NCBI GenBank assembly: GCA_950022295.1
Contig: OX465600.1
Span: 234,195,782-234,259,781 of the forward strand
Source: Bromus sterilis
Lineage: Eukaryota; Streptophyta; Magnoliopsida; Poales; Poaceae
Length of the DNA: 64,000 nt
Reading direction: 5' to 3'
The notes beneath the pieces were generated by a model, which had not been told where the DNA came from, did not search any database, and saw nothing but the letters and a program-made list of their open reading frames with translations. Of the stretch, positions 10,585 to 22,341 are shown piece by piece. The translations under genes were made by a program, and so were the position numbers. The number at the start of each line of letters is the position of its first letter. Position 1 is the first letter of the stretch.

Positions 10585-13500
10585 GCCATCTTCAAGCTAG
10601 CCTGATAGCTATTGTTGTACGAGAATTCCGCGTACGGGAGGGCATCCTCCCATTTCATGCCGAAAGAAAGGACACAAGCGCGAAGCATGTCTTCCAGCAC
10701 TTGATTGACTCGTTCAACTTGGCCTTGCGACTGGGGGTGATAAGCGGTGCTGAGATTCAGACGAGTCCCGAAAGCTTCCATGAAACTATTCCAGTATCGT
10801 GAGGTGAAAATGCTGCCACGGTCTGAACTGATCTCCATCGGAATACCGTGGAGTGACACAATTCGGGAGATATACAAGTGTGCTAATTGACTAGCAGTGA
10901 TCGTCTCCTTGACCGGCAGGAAGTGTGCAATCTTGGAGAATCGGTCGATGGCGACAAAGATGGCATCGTTACCTTTCTGTGACTTAGGAAAACCGGTGAC
11001 GAAGTCCATCTCGACTTTGTCCCACTTCCAATCAGGAGGAGGGAGTGGTCGCAGCCAACCAGCAGGTTTCTGATGTCCGGCCTTGACGCGACTGCAAACG
11101 TCACATTGAGAAACATAGCGGGCGATGTATTGCTTCATGTATGGCCACCAGTACTGTTGACGAAGGTCTTTATACATCTTGGTACTGCCAGGGTGGATTG
11201 ACAAGGTAGAGTTATGGGCTTCTTCCATGATATCCGGACCACAGTTAATGAGGGGCGGGCTCACAGGAACTACTAAGCGGCCCTTGAAGTACACAGTATC
11301 ACCATCATTAGCATCAATGGTAAAAGAGGAGGGCTTTCCTTCGGTGATGTCCTGCTTGATCTTCACAATGTCCGGGGCCAGAGATTGTCTACTCTTGATG
11401 AGGGCGTCGAGCTTTGACTCGAGAACCAGGTTATTGACGTAACCTTGAGGAACAATCTCGAGATTCAACTTGCGAAACTCTTCATACAGAGGTGGTTGCT
11501 GCACCTGAACCTCAAGTTCAGAACAGTAAGCTTTGCGGCTCAAGGCATCGGCCATCACATTAGCTTTGCCAGGGGTATACGAAATATCCATGTTGAAGTC
11601 GGCTATTGTCTCGAGCCATCGTTGTTGACGAAGATTCAGGTCTGGCTGAGTAAACAGGTACTTCAGACTTTGGTGGTCGGTGTACACCTCGCAACGATTA
11701 CCGACGAGGTAATGTCGCCACAGCTTCAATGCATAAATTACTGCTGCTAATTCGAGGTCATGGGTTGGATATTTGTCTTCGTGAGTACGCAACTGACGAG
11801 AGCCATAAGCAATCACCTTGCGCTCTTGCAATAGGACACAACCTAGTCCTTGACGAGACGTGTCGCAATATATCACGAAGTCCTTCTGAGTATCAGGGGG
11901 AGTGAGCACCGGGGGAGAAGTTAGCTTGTCCTTGAGTGCTTGAAAACTTTCTTGACATTTATCTGTCCACTCGAACTTGACGCCTTTGTGAAGCATATTA
12001 GTCAGAGGCCTGGCAATTTTGGAAAAATTCTCGACGAAACGGCGGCAATAGCTAGCGAGCCCGAGAAAACTGCGGACTTGCTTGACGGTCTTGGGAGGAG
12101 TCCAGTCAAGAATAGCCTGGATACGTTCTTGGGTGACGGCAATGCCATCCTTGGAAATCACATGCCCAAGGTAGGTTACTTCGGGAAGCCAGAACTCACA
12201 CTTAGAATACTTAGCGTAGAGTTTGTGTTCTCGAAGCTTCTCCAGTATAAGACGAAGATGTTCAGCATGTTCTTCTTCATTCTTGGAATATATCAATATA
12301 TCATCCAGATAAACCACGACGAACTGGTCGAGGTACTCCATGAAAATATAATTCATCAATCTGGAGAAGGTGGCTGGAGCATTGGTTAAGCCAAAGGACA
12401 TGACGGTGTACTCGTATGAACCATAGCGAGTGATGAAGGCAGTCTTCGGAATGTCCTCATCACGGACTCGGATTTGGTGGTAACCCAACCTCAAGTCGAG
12501 TTTAGAAAACACCTTGGATCCAGCAAGTTGATCATACAGATCGTTGATCCGGGGAAGTGGGTATTTGTTCTGGATGGTGGCTTGGTTAATGGGCCGATAA
12601 TCTTGGACCAATCGGTTTGTCCCATCGCTCTTCTTGACAAAGAGCGAAGGTGCTCCCCAAGCTGAGGAACTGGGGCGAATGAATCCTTTCTGAAGTGCCT
12701 TGTCGATTTCCTCCTTAAGTTCAAGGAGTTCATGTGGCGGCATCTTGTAAGGACGCTTGGCAATAGGAACAGTGCCTGGCTTCAAGTCGATGACGAATTC
12801 AACTTCTCTGATCGAGGGTATTCCCGGCAGTTCTTCGGGGAAGACGTCGGGAAAATCGCGAACGACCGGAACGTTCTCGATGCCTTCGAGGGGGGCGGCA
12901 TTCAAAGCATTCATCATAAATATCTGTGTTTCAGCATTACGGGTAACTCGGGCGGTGTGGTTAACAATCTCGCCGGAGGGGTGAAAAAGTTGGACAGACT
13001 TTGTGCCACAATAGAGTGCGGCATCGTGAAATTTCAACCAGTCCATTCCCAGAATGAGGTCTATGGTGGAAGACTTCAGAACGATGGGGGAAGCAAGGAA
13101 TTCAACCCCTTCAATTTCAACAATGGTTCCGGGCACTATCTTGGAGGTGTGGGCATGGCCTATTGGGGTGCGGACAACCATCGGTGGGTTCATATTCTCT
13201 AGCGTAAAGTTATGCGACAATGCAAAGGCTTCCGACAAGAATGAATGCGATGCTCCTGTATCGAATAAAACAGTAGCAGGTACGGAATTAACGAGAAGGG
13301 TACCCATCACGGTAGCGGGTTGTTGCTGAGCTTCTTCAACATTGATGTTGTTAGCATGACCACGAGCATGTGCAGCAGACCCAGTATTATAGTTGGGGGT
13401 CCTGTTGTTGCCACGACCATTTCCACGGCCAGAGGGGTGAACTACCAGTTGCTTCTGTTTCTGGGGGCACTCCCTGGAAAAATGCCCCGGTTGGCGGCAC

Positions 13501-14414
13501 GTGAAGCATAATCCATCCTGAGGACGGAGGGGTGTAGCATTGGGTGGTGCAGGCAGAGCTCTTGGCATCTGTGGGGGTGGAGGCAGATGGGGTGCAGCAT
13601 AAGACGGCCTTGGAGCAGGGACAGGTGAATGGGTCACACTGGTAGGGAGCCAGATACGACGCTTCTGCGTTGCGCCCGAAGATGAGCCAACGTCACGATA
13701 ACGCTTCAGAGAGTTCTTGTGCTCCATCTGGGCAGTCTCGACGGTGATAGCCTTGTTCACCATGGTGGCGAAGTTGGCGAAATCATGAACGGCAAGAGCG
13801 AGCCTGAGTTCTGGGTTGAGGCCACGACGGAACTTCGGCTGCCTGCGAGCATCAGTGGTGATCTCTCCTTTCGCATAGCGAGAGAGGTTGAGGAACTCGC
13901 GCTGATAGGCTTCAACAGTCATGTCGCCCTGAGTGAGGTTACGGAATTCTTCCGCCTTACGATCCATGATCCCCTGAGGAATGTAGCGTTCGCGGAAAGC
14001 AGACTGAAAGTCATCCCAAGTGATGACCTCTTCAACTGGCAGGGAACGCTTGTGGGTGCTCCACCACTGAGCAGCGGCGCCTTTCAGATGATAAGACGCA
14101 AAGTTCACATAGTCGGCTGGATCGACATTAGCAGACTCCAGCTCGTGAGTGATGTCGCGAAGCCAGTCATCAGCATCCAGCGGCTGAACAGTGTTGCGGA
14201 ACATAGTGGGGTTGAGGCGGGTGAAGTCGTGCAGAGTCACGGTGGCATGTTGATGGTGGTGCCCATTCTGATTCGGCTGGGGGAACTGAGCCATGATGTT
14301 CTGCATGAACTGACGATTCATCTCGAACTGCTGCATCATCGCGGCCATGTAATCCGGCGGCGGAGGTGGGTCGTTGGCAGCACGACCACGACCACGACCA
14401 CCACGACCAGCCAT
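10542..14414 (-). pseudogene. gag-pol polyprotein of chromovirus T, truncated by a frameshift
   Basis: The open frame extends up to 14438 (1298 aa); I prefer the second ATG at 14414, which gives the glycine/arginine-rich start MAGRGGRGRG usual for this group. Residues numbered from 14438: gag about 75-230; CCHC zinc knuckle C311, C314, H319, C324; protease DTGA 393-396 and ILGMDWL near 462-468; reverse transcriptase with YLDD at 710-713; RNase H acids D859, E896, D921; integrase H1075, H1082, C1112, C1115 and D1145, D1206, E1242 (35 residues between the last two). All these catalytic residues are intact. The frame fails after residue 1286 and ends a few codons later, losing the integrase C-terminus and chromodomain. 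It is the only replication gene set in the window and could in principle have served non-autonomous relatives, though its primer type differs from that of A, B, C and D. Confidence 0.95.
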
Positions 14415-14438
14415 CCTGCTAGAATTTAACAGGGGCAT

Positions 14439-15050
14439 CTCAGCGATGAAAATTTAACGAGATACCGGAATCAAGCCTGAAGTAAAACGACAACGAAAAG
14501 GAGGCGCAGACATATAAAGGAGTAGTCATATAAGACATACACATTCGCACACCGAATCAATCGAAAATCGGGCAGCATAACGTCGTAGAAATTAAGGAAA
14601 AAGGACTCTCTAGGCGGCGCGCAGACCGCGGTAAGGATTACACGACGCGACATAGATTCCACTATGTCAATCATGCCGCAAGAAAACTGTTGGCCACAGG
14701 AGTTGATGCCAGAGAACGCGCGGCCTGCCCAGAATGAGAATGGGATCCGCGGTCTGGGATCTGGTGTACGATGCCTGCGACACGACTCAATCAATGGGGG
14801 AAGCACCAAAAACGCCGGGTGGAATCAAGAGAACGTGATCCTAATGTCAGATTTTGTAAAACTTACCAGCAAGGATAAGAGAGTAGATTCCCAGAGCATA
14901 GGTAAGGAGAAAAGGATCCTAATACCATAGATATCACACGTAGTGACATCGATGTGGGCCCGTAAGCCAAATATTAAGTTAGCAAAATAGTTTTTCAAAG
15001 TCTAGACTCAACTTCGACCAGGTAGTGGTGGGGTGGCTTCCTACAGGCAG
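14439..15050 (-). other. 5' leader of element T between second primer-like site and gag
   Basis: No gene is seen. On the minus strand a strong splice-donor-like CTG|GTAAGT occurs at 14866 and an acceptor-like TCTAGCAG|G just before the gag ATG at about 14416, so a leader intron is possible. Nothing else is recognised. Confidence 0.4.
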
Positions 15051-15065
15051 TCGGCTTTGATACCA
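15051..15065 (-). other. Second primer-site-like sequence in the leader of T
   Basis: The minus strand reads TGGTATCAAAGCCGA, one base different from the functional site at 15485-15471. It directly follows an LTR-like end (GGCGTTACA) with a 2-base spacer, exactly as a true primer site would. Confidence 0.65.
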
Positions 15066-15067
15066 TT

Positions 15068-15331
15068 TGTAACGCCCCGGTCACACACCGGTTCCCGGCG
15101 TACACCTGGCGGGATCTAGACTGTCCCCACAGACCAACACTAGTCTTTCCTTCGCACTTTGTCCTCACTCGTGCGCACCCGAGAACAACTTCCCGGTCGG
15201 TCACCCATCCTCAAATTGCTCCAAGCCAAGCACGCTTAACTTTGGAGTTCTTTGGATCCGGGCTCCCGGAAAAGAAGGTGCACCTTGTTGATATGAGTAG
15301 TCTTTCATTCCTACTAAGCCAGGATGTCACA
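15068..15331 (-). repeat. Cassandra-like LTR segment carrying a 5S rRNA-derived promoter, inside the T leader
   Basis: The minus strand begins TGTGACATCC at 15331 and ends GGCGTTACA at 15068: 264 bp with LTR-style TG...CA ends, followed by the primer-like site at 15065. Inside is a 5S rRNA-like core (15195-15262). Known biology: Cassandra TRIM elements have short LTRs with a 5S-derived segment and a tRNA-Met primer site. No target duplication flanks it. It could be a captured TRIM fragment or a family-wide leader feature; I cannot tell which without other copies. Confidence 0.6.
15195..15262 (-). promoter_or_regulatory. 5S rRNA-derived internal control region (Pol III box A and box C)
   Basis: On the minus strand AGTTAAGCGTGCTTGG (15241-15226) equals the plant 5S rRNA box A region and AGGATGGGTGACC (15211-15199) equals box C. 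The 14 nt between them have diverged in sequence but match the 5S spacing exactly. GGATCC upstream and GGGAAGT downstream also fit 5S. It is not a complete 5S gene; both ends are missing or altered. Confidence 0.85.
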
Positions 15332-15470
15332 CACACCCACTCAAAGGAACCGACGTCCTCGTCGGCCCACAAGAACGTTCCCTCTTGGCACACGTCTGTG
15401 CGTCCAGTGCCGACAACTGGCTCACCCATGTTCGCACACTGACCCGTACACGCCCGTGTAACTGCGAGGG

Positions 15471-15485
15471 TCGGCTCTGATACCA
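15471..15485 (-). other. Primer binding site of element T (tRNA-iMet)
   Basis: The minus strand reads TGGTATCAGAGCCGA three bases inside the 5' LTR, the initiator methionine tRNA site used by most plant gypsy and copia elements. Confidence 0.9.
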
Positions 15486-15488
15486 ACT

Positions 15489-18400
15489 TGTGACGCCCCC
15501 AAAATCAGACCGTGTACAGTAATCATACACACAGGGTACACGACTGAGATTAGGGTGCCACGGTGATAATATCACAGCACAACACTAAACACAAAAGGAT
15601 AAACAAATATATTACAATAGAGGGGGGTCACACGGACCCGAATATATAAGTCATACAAGCCATAATATCTGAGTACAGACATAGTTAGTCAAGTTTTTGC
15701 CTTAAGAAGGCTAGCACAAATCACATCAGAGACACAGAACGAAAAGGCGAGGCCTCCTGCCTGGGATCCACAGAACTACTCCTGGTCAACGGGGAACTCG
15801 ACGTCGTAGTAGGCGCCTCCGGGGTACTCCTGCTCCTGAGCTCCAACGTCGGCTGCAGCGGCCGATCAGGCAAAACAATAAAGGAAATAAAGTAGGTGAG
15901 TATCTAGTATACCCGCGAGTCTTATGTCCGCTACTAAGCATTATGCATTGTATCAACGGAAAGAAGAGGCTGTATATAGTGGACTGAAAGACAGAAATTC
16001 AGAGCAAGGGTAAGAAGCTAGGCCTATCGAAGACTAGCATCTTCCGACGATGTCTTGCAGCATGAGGTAAGAATCAGCCAACAGTTTATATAAAGCATAA
16101 AGTAACAATGCAGCAGAAGTTGCTGCATCATTGTATAATAATAAGTTGTAATAATTAACAATGCCTCCGAGTTCACCTCCTCGACATCCCCGCGAGGAAG
16201 AAAACCCGGAACCATACAGTTTAATATTAATAGTTTCTAGTGGTAAGATCCAGCTTCAGCATAAAGCGTCCTGTTACCGTGGACACGGCTATTCGAATAG
16301 ATTAATCTTCCCTGCAGGGGTGCACTTGTGTTACGCTACACGCACGGATCTCCAGGATGGCGGGAACCTTGTTAGGGAACGCTCCACCGAGGCTATCCGA
16401 CACTTCATATCCCATCTTTCAAACTCAACAGAGAGGTCATCCGCCGGTCTAAATCCTAAGTACGCCGGGCCTTGGACCCCAACCCAAACGTACTCTTGCA
16501 CGGTGCGTGACTGGCCGATGAAGTTAAATCAAAGCAAATACAAATCACACTGCCGCGGCAAATAAGACAACACCACTTCCCGGCAATCAGCCCGCGGTAC
16601 TGCTGACGTCTGAAGAGTCCTCGGACGACTCTAAGGAGCGGAGGAGCCCATAACTCGTAGTTCCCACGGGTAGGTAGTGCGTACATGGCATATAGACAAA
16701 TCAAGACATTCACTGAACCATTTAGCATTTTAATTAACCTGCGTGACAACCGTTATCGTTGCCTCGACTTAACCGACCCGCGGACAACGACAGCAGCCAG
16801 GACCACCAGTACATCGGTGCCTGCCCCGTCGTCCCACCAAGTCACTGCGGTTACCATCAAGGTGAACCGTCTCCTTACCTTGTCTCGCGTGTGCTCCTGG
16901 AGGAGCTCGACTTTCGTAGTTTGGTAACTCTCGCGGCCAACGATCAGGGGCCAAGCACACCGGTACACTGGTCGTACCCTCCCTGTCGTCCCGTCGCAAT
17001 ACCTCTCGCGGGCACCGTTGGGTCGCCCGACTTCTTACCTGAAGGACAATCGTCGTTCAGGACCCTATGGTGGTAAGACAAAGTCAGCCTCGAGTGGAGT
17101 ACAAGGATTACTCCTTGATAGCTCACACTTGAGGTGACTAGGCATAACCCAGATAGGGGCCTTAGACGGTGTCTGCATTGTACCATACCTGTGCAGTTAT
17201 AATATTTGTATCCGCATTCACTCCCCTGAGTGATCACGGCCCTCTATCTAATCCTAGCTAACAATGCGCAGGGCTCACTGCTGAATAATGCATAACAATA
17301 ATAATAGGCAGCATAGGATAAAGGAAGGCACATCAAGGGGCGACAAAAATCAGGCTATGCAGTTGAATAGGATTGTAATCGTAGCAGCAGCAGTAACAAT
17401 GCCTAGTGCAAGAAAAGTACGGAAAGATAGGCGATATCTGGGGAATAGAATGGCTCTGCTTGCCTGCAAGCTCGACGGTAGTAGTAGGGTCGTCGACGAC
17501 GTAGTCGTACTCAGCAGCGGTGTAGTCGACGGCAGCAGCGGGGTCTATCGGAGATTAAGGGGGGGGGGAAGAAACAATAAATACACAACAATAATAGCAA
17601 TACAAATGCAAGACATAACAGATGAAATGTAAACGGGGTTCTAACGCAGTGCAATGCAATATGCTCGGAGCGGGAATTCATCTGAGGATGAACTACCGGG
17701 TCCGGGTGATTACCGGACAGGGTGTCCGGAGGGGGAAGGATCAAGCCGGAGGTGTCGTGGTTACCGTAACAACATAAGGGGGGTGTATCCGTGCTATTTG
17801 ATCTATTCCGAGAAACATTCGTGTTCGGAATAAATTCATCCGGGCACTCTAACAGTACCGGACAATTTATCGGACAAACGGTCCGGAGGGGGAATGTTCG
17901 ATGTTCGTTGTGTTAGAGGGGTGTGGTAGACATACAGATAGCGTAATCGTATTCGTTATATTTTTCTGATCAACTTTCATGTATAAAGTTTTTGAATCCG
18001 AGTTACGGTTTAAAAGTTATTGAATTTCAAAGCTTAAATCAATTGAAATGATTTTCTGGATTACTTTTATTATTTATTAAACATTATCCAAACATTATCC
18101 ACAACATTATCCAGAATAGTGCCTCTGTTATTTATAAAACATTTAATTAAATTAGAAAATGCCTCTGGACCCACATGTCAGTGACTGGATTTTATTAAAC
18201 CTATTTTAATTAAACCAAATGACAGGTGGGGCCGAGGTGTCATTGACTCCAGCGTTAACTAAGCATGTTTAATTAACTAAATGACCAGGGGACCCACATG
18301 TCAGTGACTGGGAGGGGTATTATCTCTCTGATTAATTTTTCTATTAAGCTAACCAAGCAATTAGCCGGGGGTCCACTGTCAGTGGCTGATTAGCCCCTAA

Positions 18401-19872
18401 TCAACAAACTGACACGGGGGCCCCACCTAGCAGCCTCACCGGAGCCCGCCGCCGGCGAGGTCGACGGGGAGCTCGCCCCAGGGCACGGGAGGGTGCGCGG
18501 CTTGATGCGTTCGAAGCAGAAGACGACGGCGAGTGCACTGGTGGTGGTGGTTACGCCGGAGACGCGCCGGAGCGACGTCGGCGACGTGCGCAGCGGCGGA
18601 GCCGAACGGGGCGAGGAGGACGACGACGTTCTAGCGCATGGGAATGAAGGGGAGATAGCGCGTTCGACTACTGGGAGCAGCGCGAGTGCAGTGACGCGCT
18701 TGGCCTGCCATACGCGGGCTCCAGGGCACGGCGGCGACCTCGCGGACGACGACGAGCTTCGGCTCCAATGGTGGAGCGGGCTACGGCGGGAGAGGAGGGG
18801 AGCGAGGGCAAGGGGAGTGTGGCCGAGCTCACCAGGAGCGCGTGGAGGAGGGCAGTAGGCTCGGGGGAGGCTCGACGACGCGGGAATTCGACGGCGATGT
18901 CTCCGCGGCGCCGGAGGGGAACGGTGGCGTAGTCGTCGCTGCCGGGCCCCACGGTTCGATTCCTCGCGGTGGGTGAGGTAGTCGACGTCGAGGCGGCTCC
19001 TGGACAACACGGCGAGGCGGCGGGAGCACGTTGGCCGCGCTTGGCCACGGCAATGGCGACGACGGCCCCGGGCGGTTCTTTCCCTGACGATGGCGAGCTG
19101 CAGGGGGAGGGGAAAAGATGGTGGGCGTGTCCAGGAGGGAGGGGGCGTTTCCCTTATCGCGTCCGCGGTCGCAGGGAGAAGGTGAGGGAGGGGAGGGCTC
19201 CAGTGGCGCCCGTGGCCACGGCTGCGCCACGACGTCGAGCAGGTGGCCGACATGACGGGAGCAGGTGGGAGGTGGAAGACGGGCCGGGGTGGCTGGGCTG
19301 GGGTGGGCCTCGCCCCAGGCGAGCTTTAAGCCTTTTCCAATTTTCGTTTTGTTTTCTGTTTGCTCAATTTCTTTCTGTAATTGATTTATTAACCCTAGCA
19401 TTTTTGTAAAAGGTTATTAGTGTTTGTAAATTAGTGTTACATATTACTGAGGTGTCACAAAATATCTTGCTGCAAAATAAAATCATTAGATATTTCTTTT
19501 AAATATTAAATGACCAAAGTAGGGGTTTTAACCCATTGTTTGAATTGTTTGGAATTTTCTGCAACTCCAAAAATTACCAAAGTTGGTCCAACATGATTAT
19601 AATGATTTTTGGAAATTTACAAAAATAGTTACATGATTTTTGGAACAACTTTAATTGAGCACTTTTGTTTTAGTTTCCATTTAAAGTAGTTTCAACTAGG
19701 GTTTGATTTCTTGATGAGCAAGATGCATTGTGCTATGGGTTTTGATTGCCAACCAGCATGATTGAAAAGAGTAGAAGCAAAGTTTGATTAGGGACAGGGG
19801 ATAACAGTGATTTACAAACAGGGATGATCAACAGTGAAGATGATTACTGTTACAAAAACAGAGGGTGTTACA
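15489..19872 (-). repeat. 5' LTR of element T
   Basis: Plus-strand ends TGTGACGCC and GTGTTACA, both intact. It aligns along its whole length with 5531-9925, with scattered substitutions and small indels, and contains the same central GC-rich block (about 18410-19310). Confidence 0.9.
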
Positions 19873-19877
19873 CCAGG

Positions 19878-22341
19878 TACAAGTCAATTTGATCCACTCC
19901 TTTTCGAAATTTTGAGCACTCATGCAATGGATGAGCGTAAGCACGAGAGTTGACACTTAGGGTGAAAAAGAGAGAAATATGGTGGAGGAGGAAGACAAAA
20001 AGGATGAGAAAGGATCACATCAATGAGGACAATCATAGGCAAGAGATGCCAAATGATAGATATGATATGAGGAGTAGGGATTGCCATGCAACGGATGCAC
20101 ATACGAGCTAAGAAGCTCTCCAATGGGACTAGTGGGGGTGCATCTAATTTGCTCACTCATGAAGACCTAGACCTCGTTTGAGGAGACTCATCCTTGGAAT
20201 ATGCAAGACAAGTTCTATAGTGTGAAGGTCCCCACATAGCTATATGCATAAAGATCATCTCTATGGAGTACAACGATATAAAGGGAGTACTAGTGTGGAT
20301 CTCTCAAAAGGATAGTAGTGTTGCCCCTTTCTCTCTTTTTATTTATTTTTCTCTTTTTTCTGTTTTTTTGTATTTTTTGTGGCCTCAATGGCTCTTTCTA
20401 TTTAACTCTCATTTGTCCTCTTTGGGATCTTTTAATGTGTCCAATTTGGGATCTTTTCCTCACTTAAGGGCAACACTCTATTTTACAAGAAGGTAAAGGA
20501 GATCTTTCACACTTTACAAGGTACTCAAAATCATATAGAAGATGTAACTATCATGATGTATGCAATGTATGTCGCTGCCAGTGTAGCAAGAACATGTATG
20601 ACATGAAGATCAAGTCATGAAGAGGTGGATGTTGCATGGCAATGTAACTCGGAAAGGCTATGGAAATGCCTTGATAGGTAGGTATGGTGGCTGTTTTGAG
20701 GAAAGATATAAGGAGGCTTACGATGACAGAGCGTATCATGCCAAGGGTTTGGATGTACCGGCGAAGGTGGACACCAACTCTCGGAGTGAGAAGAAGGTAA
20801 TGCACGGCACGGGAGAGGCTAGCAAAAATGGGAAGGTGGAAGTGTCAACTTTCAATACTTACATTAGTCTGAAGAACTCATGCACTTATTATCGGTAACT
20901 CTCAATCTAATAAGGAGGTTCACAAAGAGACAAGTACCCCGAGGAGGAGTGTATGGGGGTTTGGTTATCCTTGCGCATCCTCGACTCATGGTACGTGAGT
21001 GTTCTCTGATATTCGATCCCTCCAAAGAGTAGTGATCCATCTAGTAGCTAGAGTTCTCAACTAGTTTTTTAGGTTTTGAAAATACACACGGATTTCCCAA
21101 AATACGACACCTATCACTAATAGGCTAGAGCTATTGACACCAAAATTTCAAACATTACTCACAACAATACCTCAAAACTATTGCAAGTTACTACTAGAAT
21201 TAAATAGCAACCTCAATTACCTACTTCTCAAAACAAGACACAACTCAGTGCAACAACCAACTCTCTTTAACAAGATAAACATGAAACTAAAAAGAGTTCC
21301 AGCAACAAACTAAACAAAAGCCAAGGCTCTTGCTAAAGACAAACTAAGACTAAGACTAAACATGGCAGTAGCTATGAAAAGATAAAGAAAACACAACAGC
21401 AAAAAGATAAGCAGGGAAAATCCTATGATGTGTTCTAAATTTTGAAAGTGGAGCGTGTTTCTGTCCCACACAAATTAATACGGGAACTAACTTGTTATGA
21501 ACAGCAAGCAAAGCTAAATAAAACTAAAAGTAAAACCTAAGAGCGAGACGCTCCAAGCATAGCACATAACGCATGAAGTAATAAAAATATAGTGATACGA
21601 AGGACGAACTGATGATTGTTGATGGAGAAGGGGATGCACGGGGGGCATCCCCAAGCTTAGACGCTTGAGTCTCCTTGAATATTTATTGGGGATGCATGGG
21701 GGCATCCCCAAGCTTGAGCGCTTGACACTCCTGGATCTTCTTTCATCATCTTCTATCGCGCACTTGAAAACTCCCTTCATACATAACTCATCATAAGCTG
21801 ATTAGAGAGGTTAGTACCCTTAATAAATAATTTTTCTCCACTAGATATAAAGATATTCTTGAAGAGATACTGTTTCTCAAGAGTGCCAAAAAGTTTTTGC
21901 AAAGAAAAAGCAAGCTTAAGGTTTGCAAAAGTTAGGAGAGACAAAACGTGGCAGAATCTGTGAAAAACAGAACAACAGGTAGTAAAGAATTTTTTAGGGA
22001 TACTTCTGCAACTCAAATCAAAAAACTGAGAACATACGGAAGTTTTGTAATTGTATAGAGCATGCTTTGTAAAAATTTCAGCTCAAAAATATGAACTTGG
22101 ATTTTTCTGCAATTTTTCTGGTCACGAGGACAGAATCTGTTTTCTGGACAGCATGTCACAACTTTTACTTCCCTTGCCGTAAGAGGCTATAACTTGGCAC
22201 AAAGCTGAAAAATAAAGATACAATGATGTTGCTACAGTAGTAACAATCATCAAGACCACTAAAAACAGAAGAGAAACAAAAAAGGAATCCTAAATTCGTT
22301 GTGAGCTTCCTCCCAAAAGCGCTTTCTTTTATGCCTTTAAG
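19878..22341 (-). other. Non-coding 3' interior of element B right of T
   Basis: No supported gene. The stretch is collinear with the reverse complement of about 30010-32600 in element C and more loosely with 60400-61440 in G. It contains a CT/A-rich low-complexity tract (20320-20390), two copies of a 24-bp unit that C has three of (near 20400-20460), and the twin hairpins at 21630-21700. Such long non-coding 3' regions are usual for this non-autonomous family. Confidence 0.7.
21629..21715 (-). repeat. Twin hairpins with internal polypurine-tract copies, element B
   Basis: Two successive inverted repeats with stem GGGGATGC/GCATCCCC occur at about 21630-21652 and 21688-21709. Each is joined to an exact minus-strand copy of AAGCTTGGGGATG (21658-21646 and 21715-21703), identical to the terminal polypurine tract at 5181-5169. 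C has the same arrangement. Confidence 0.75.

Larger units (their letters stand above)
5531..19872 (-). mobile_element. Element T: full-length Tekay-type chromovirus (Ty3/gypsy)
   Basis: Two LTRs of 4395 bp (5531-9925) and 4384 bp (15489-19872) flank a gag-pol on the minus strand, with a tRNA-iMet primer site at 15485-15471 and a polypurine tract at 9937-9926. The target duplication CCAGG is perfect (5526-5530 and 19873-19877). Domain order gag, CCHC, protease, reverse transcriptase, RNase H, integrase, chromodomain assigns it to chromoviruses; the C-terminal chromodomain and long LTRs suggest the Tekay (Del) clade. Dozens of LTR differences are visible by eye, so the insertion is not very recent. 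It lies inside element B. Confidence 0.95.

Noticed and set aside
11940..14429. Plus-strand open frames across T gag-pol (for example 12732-13202, 13719-14429)
   Set aside because: Antisense shadows of the clearly coding minus frame; no family resemblance.
15195..15262. Functional 5S rRNA gene
   Set aside because: Only the control region is conserved; both ends of the 120-nt gene are missing or altered.
15471..15485. tRNA gene match
   Set aside because: Only about 15 nt complementary to a tRNA 3' end, at an LTR border: a primer binding site.
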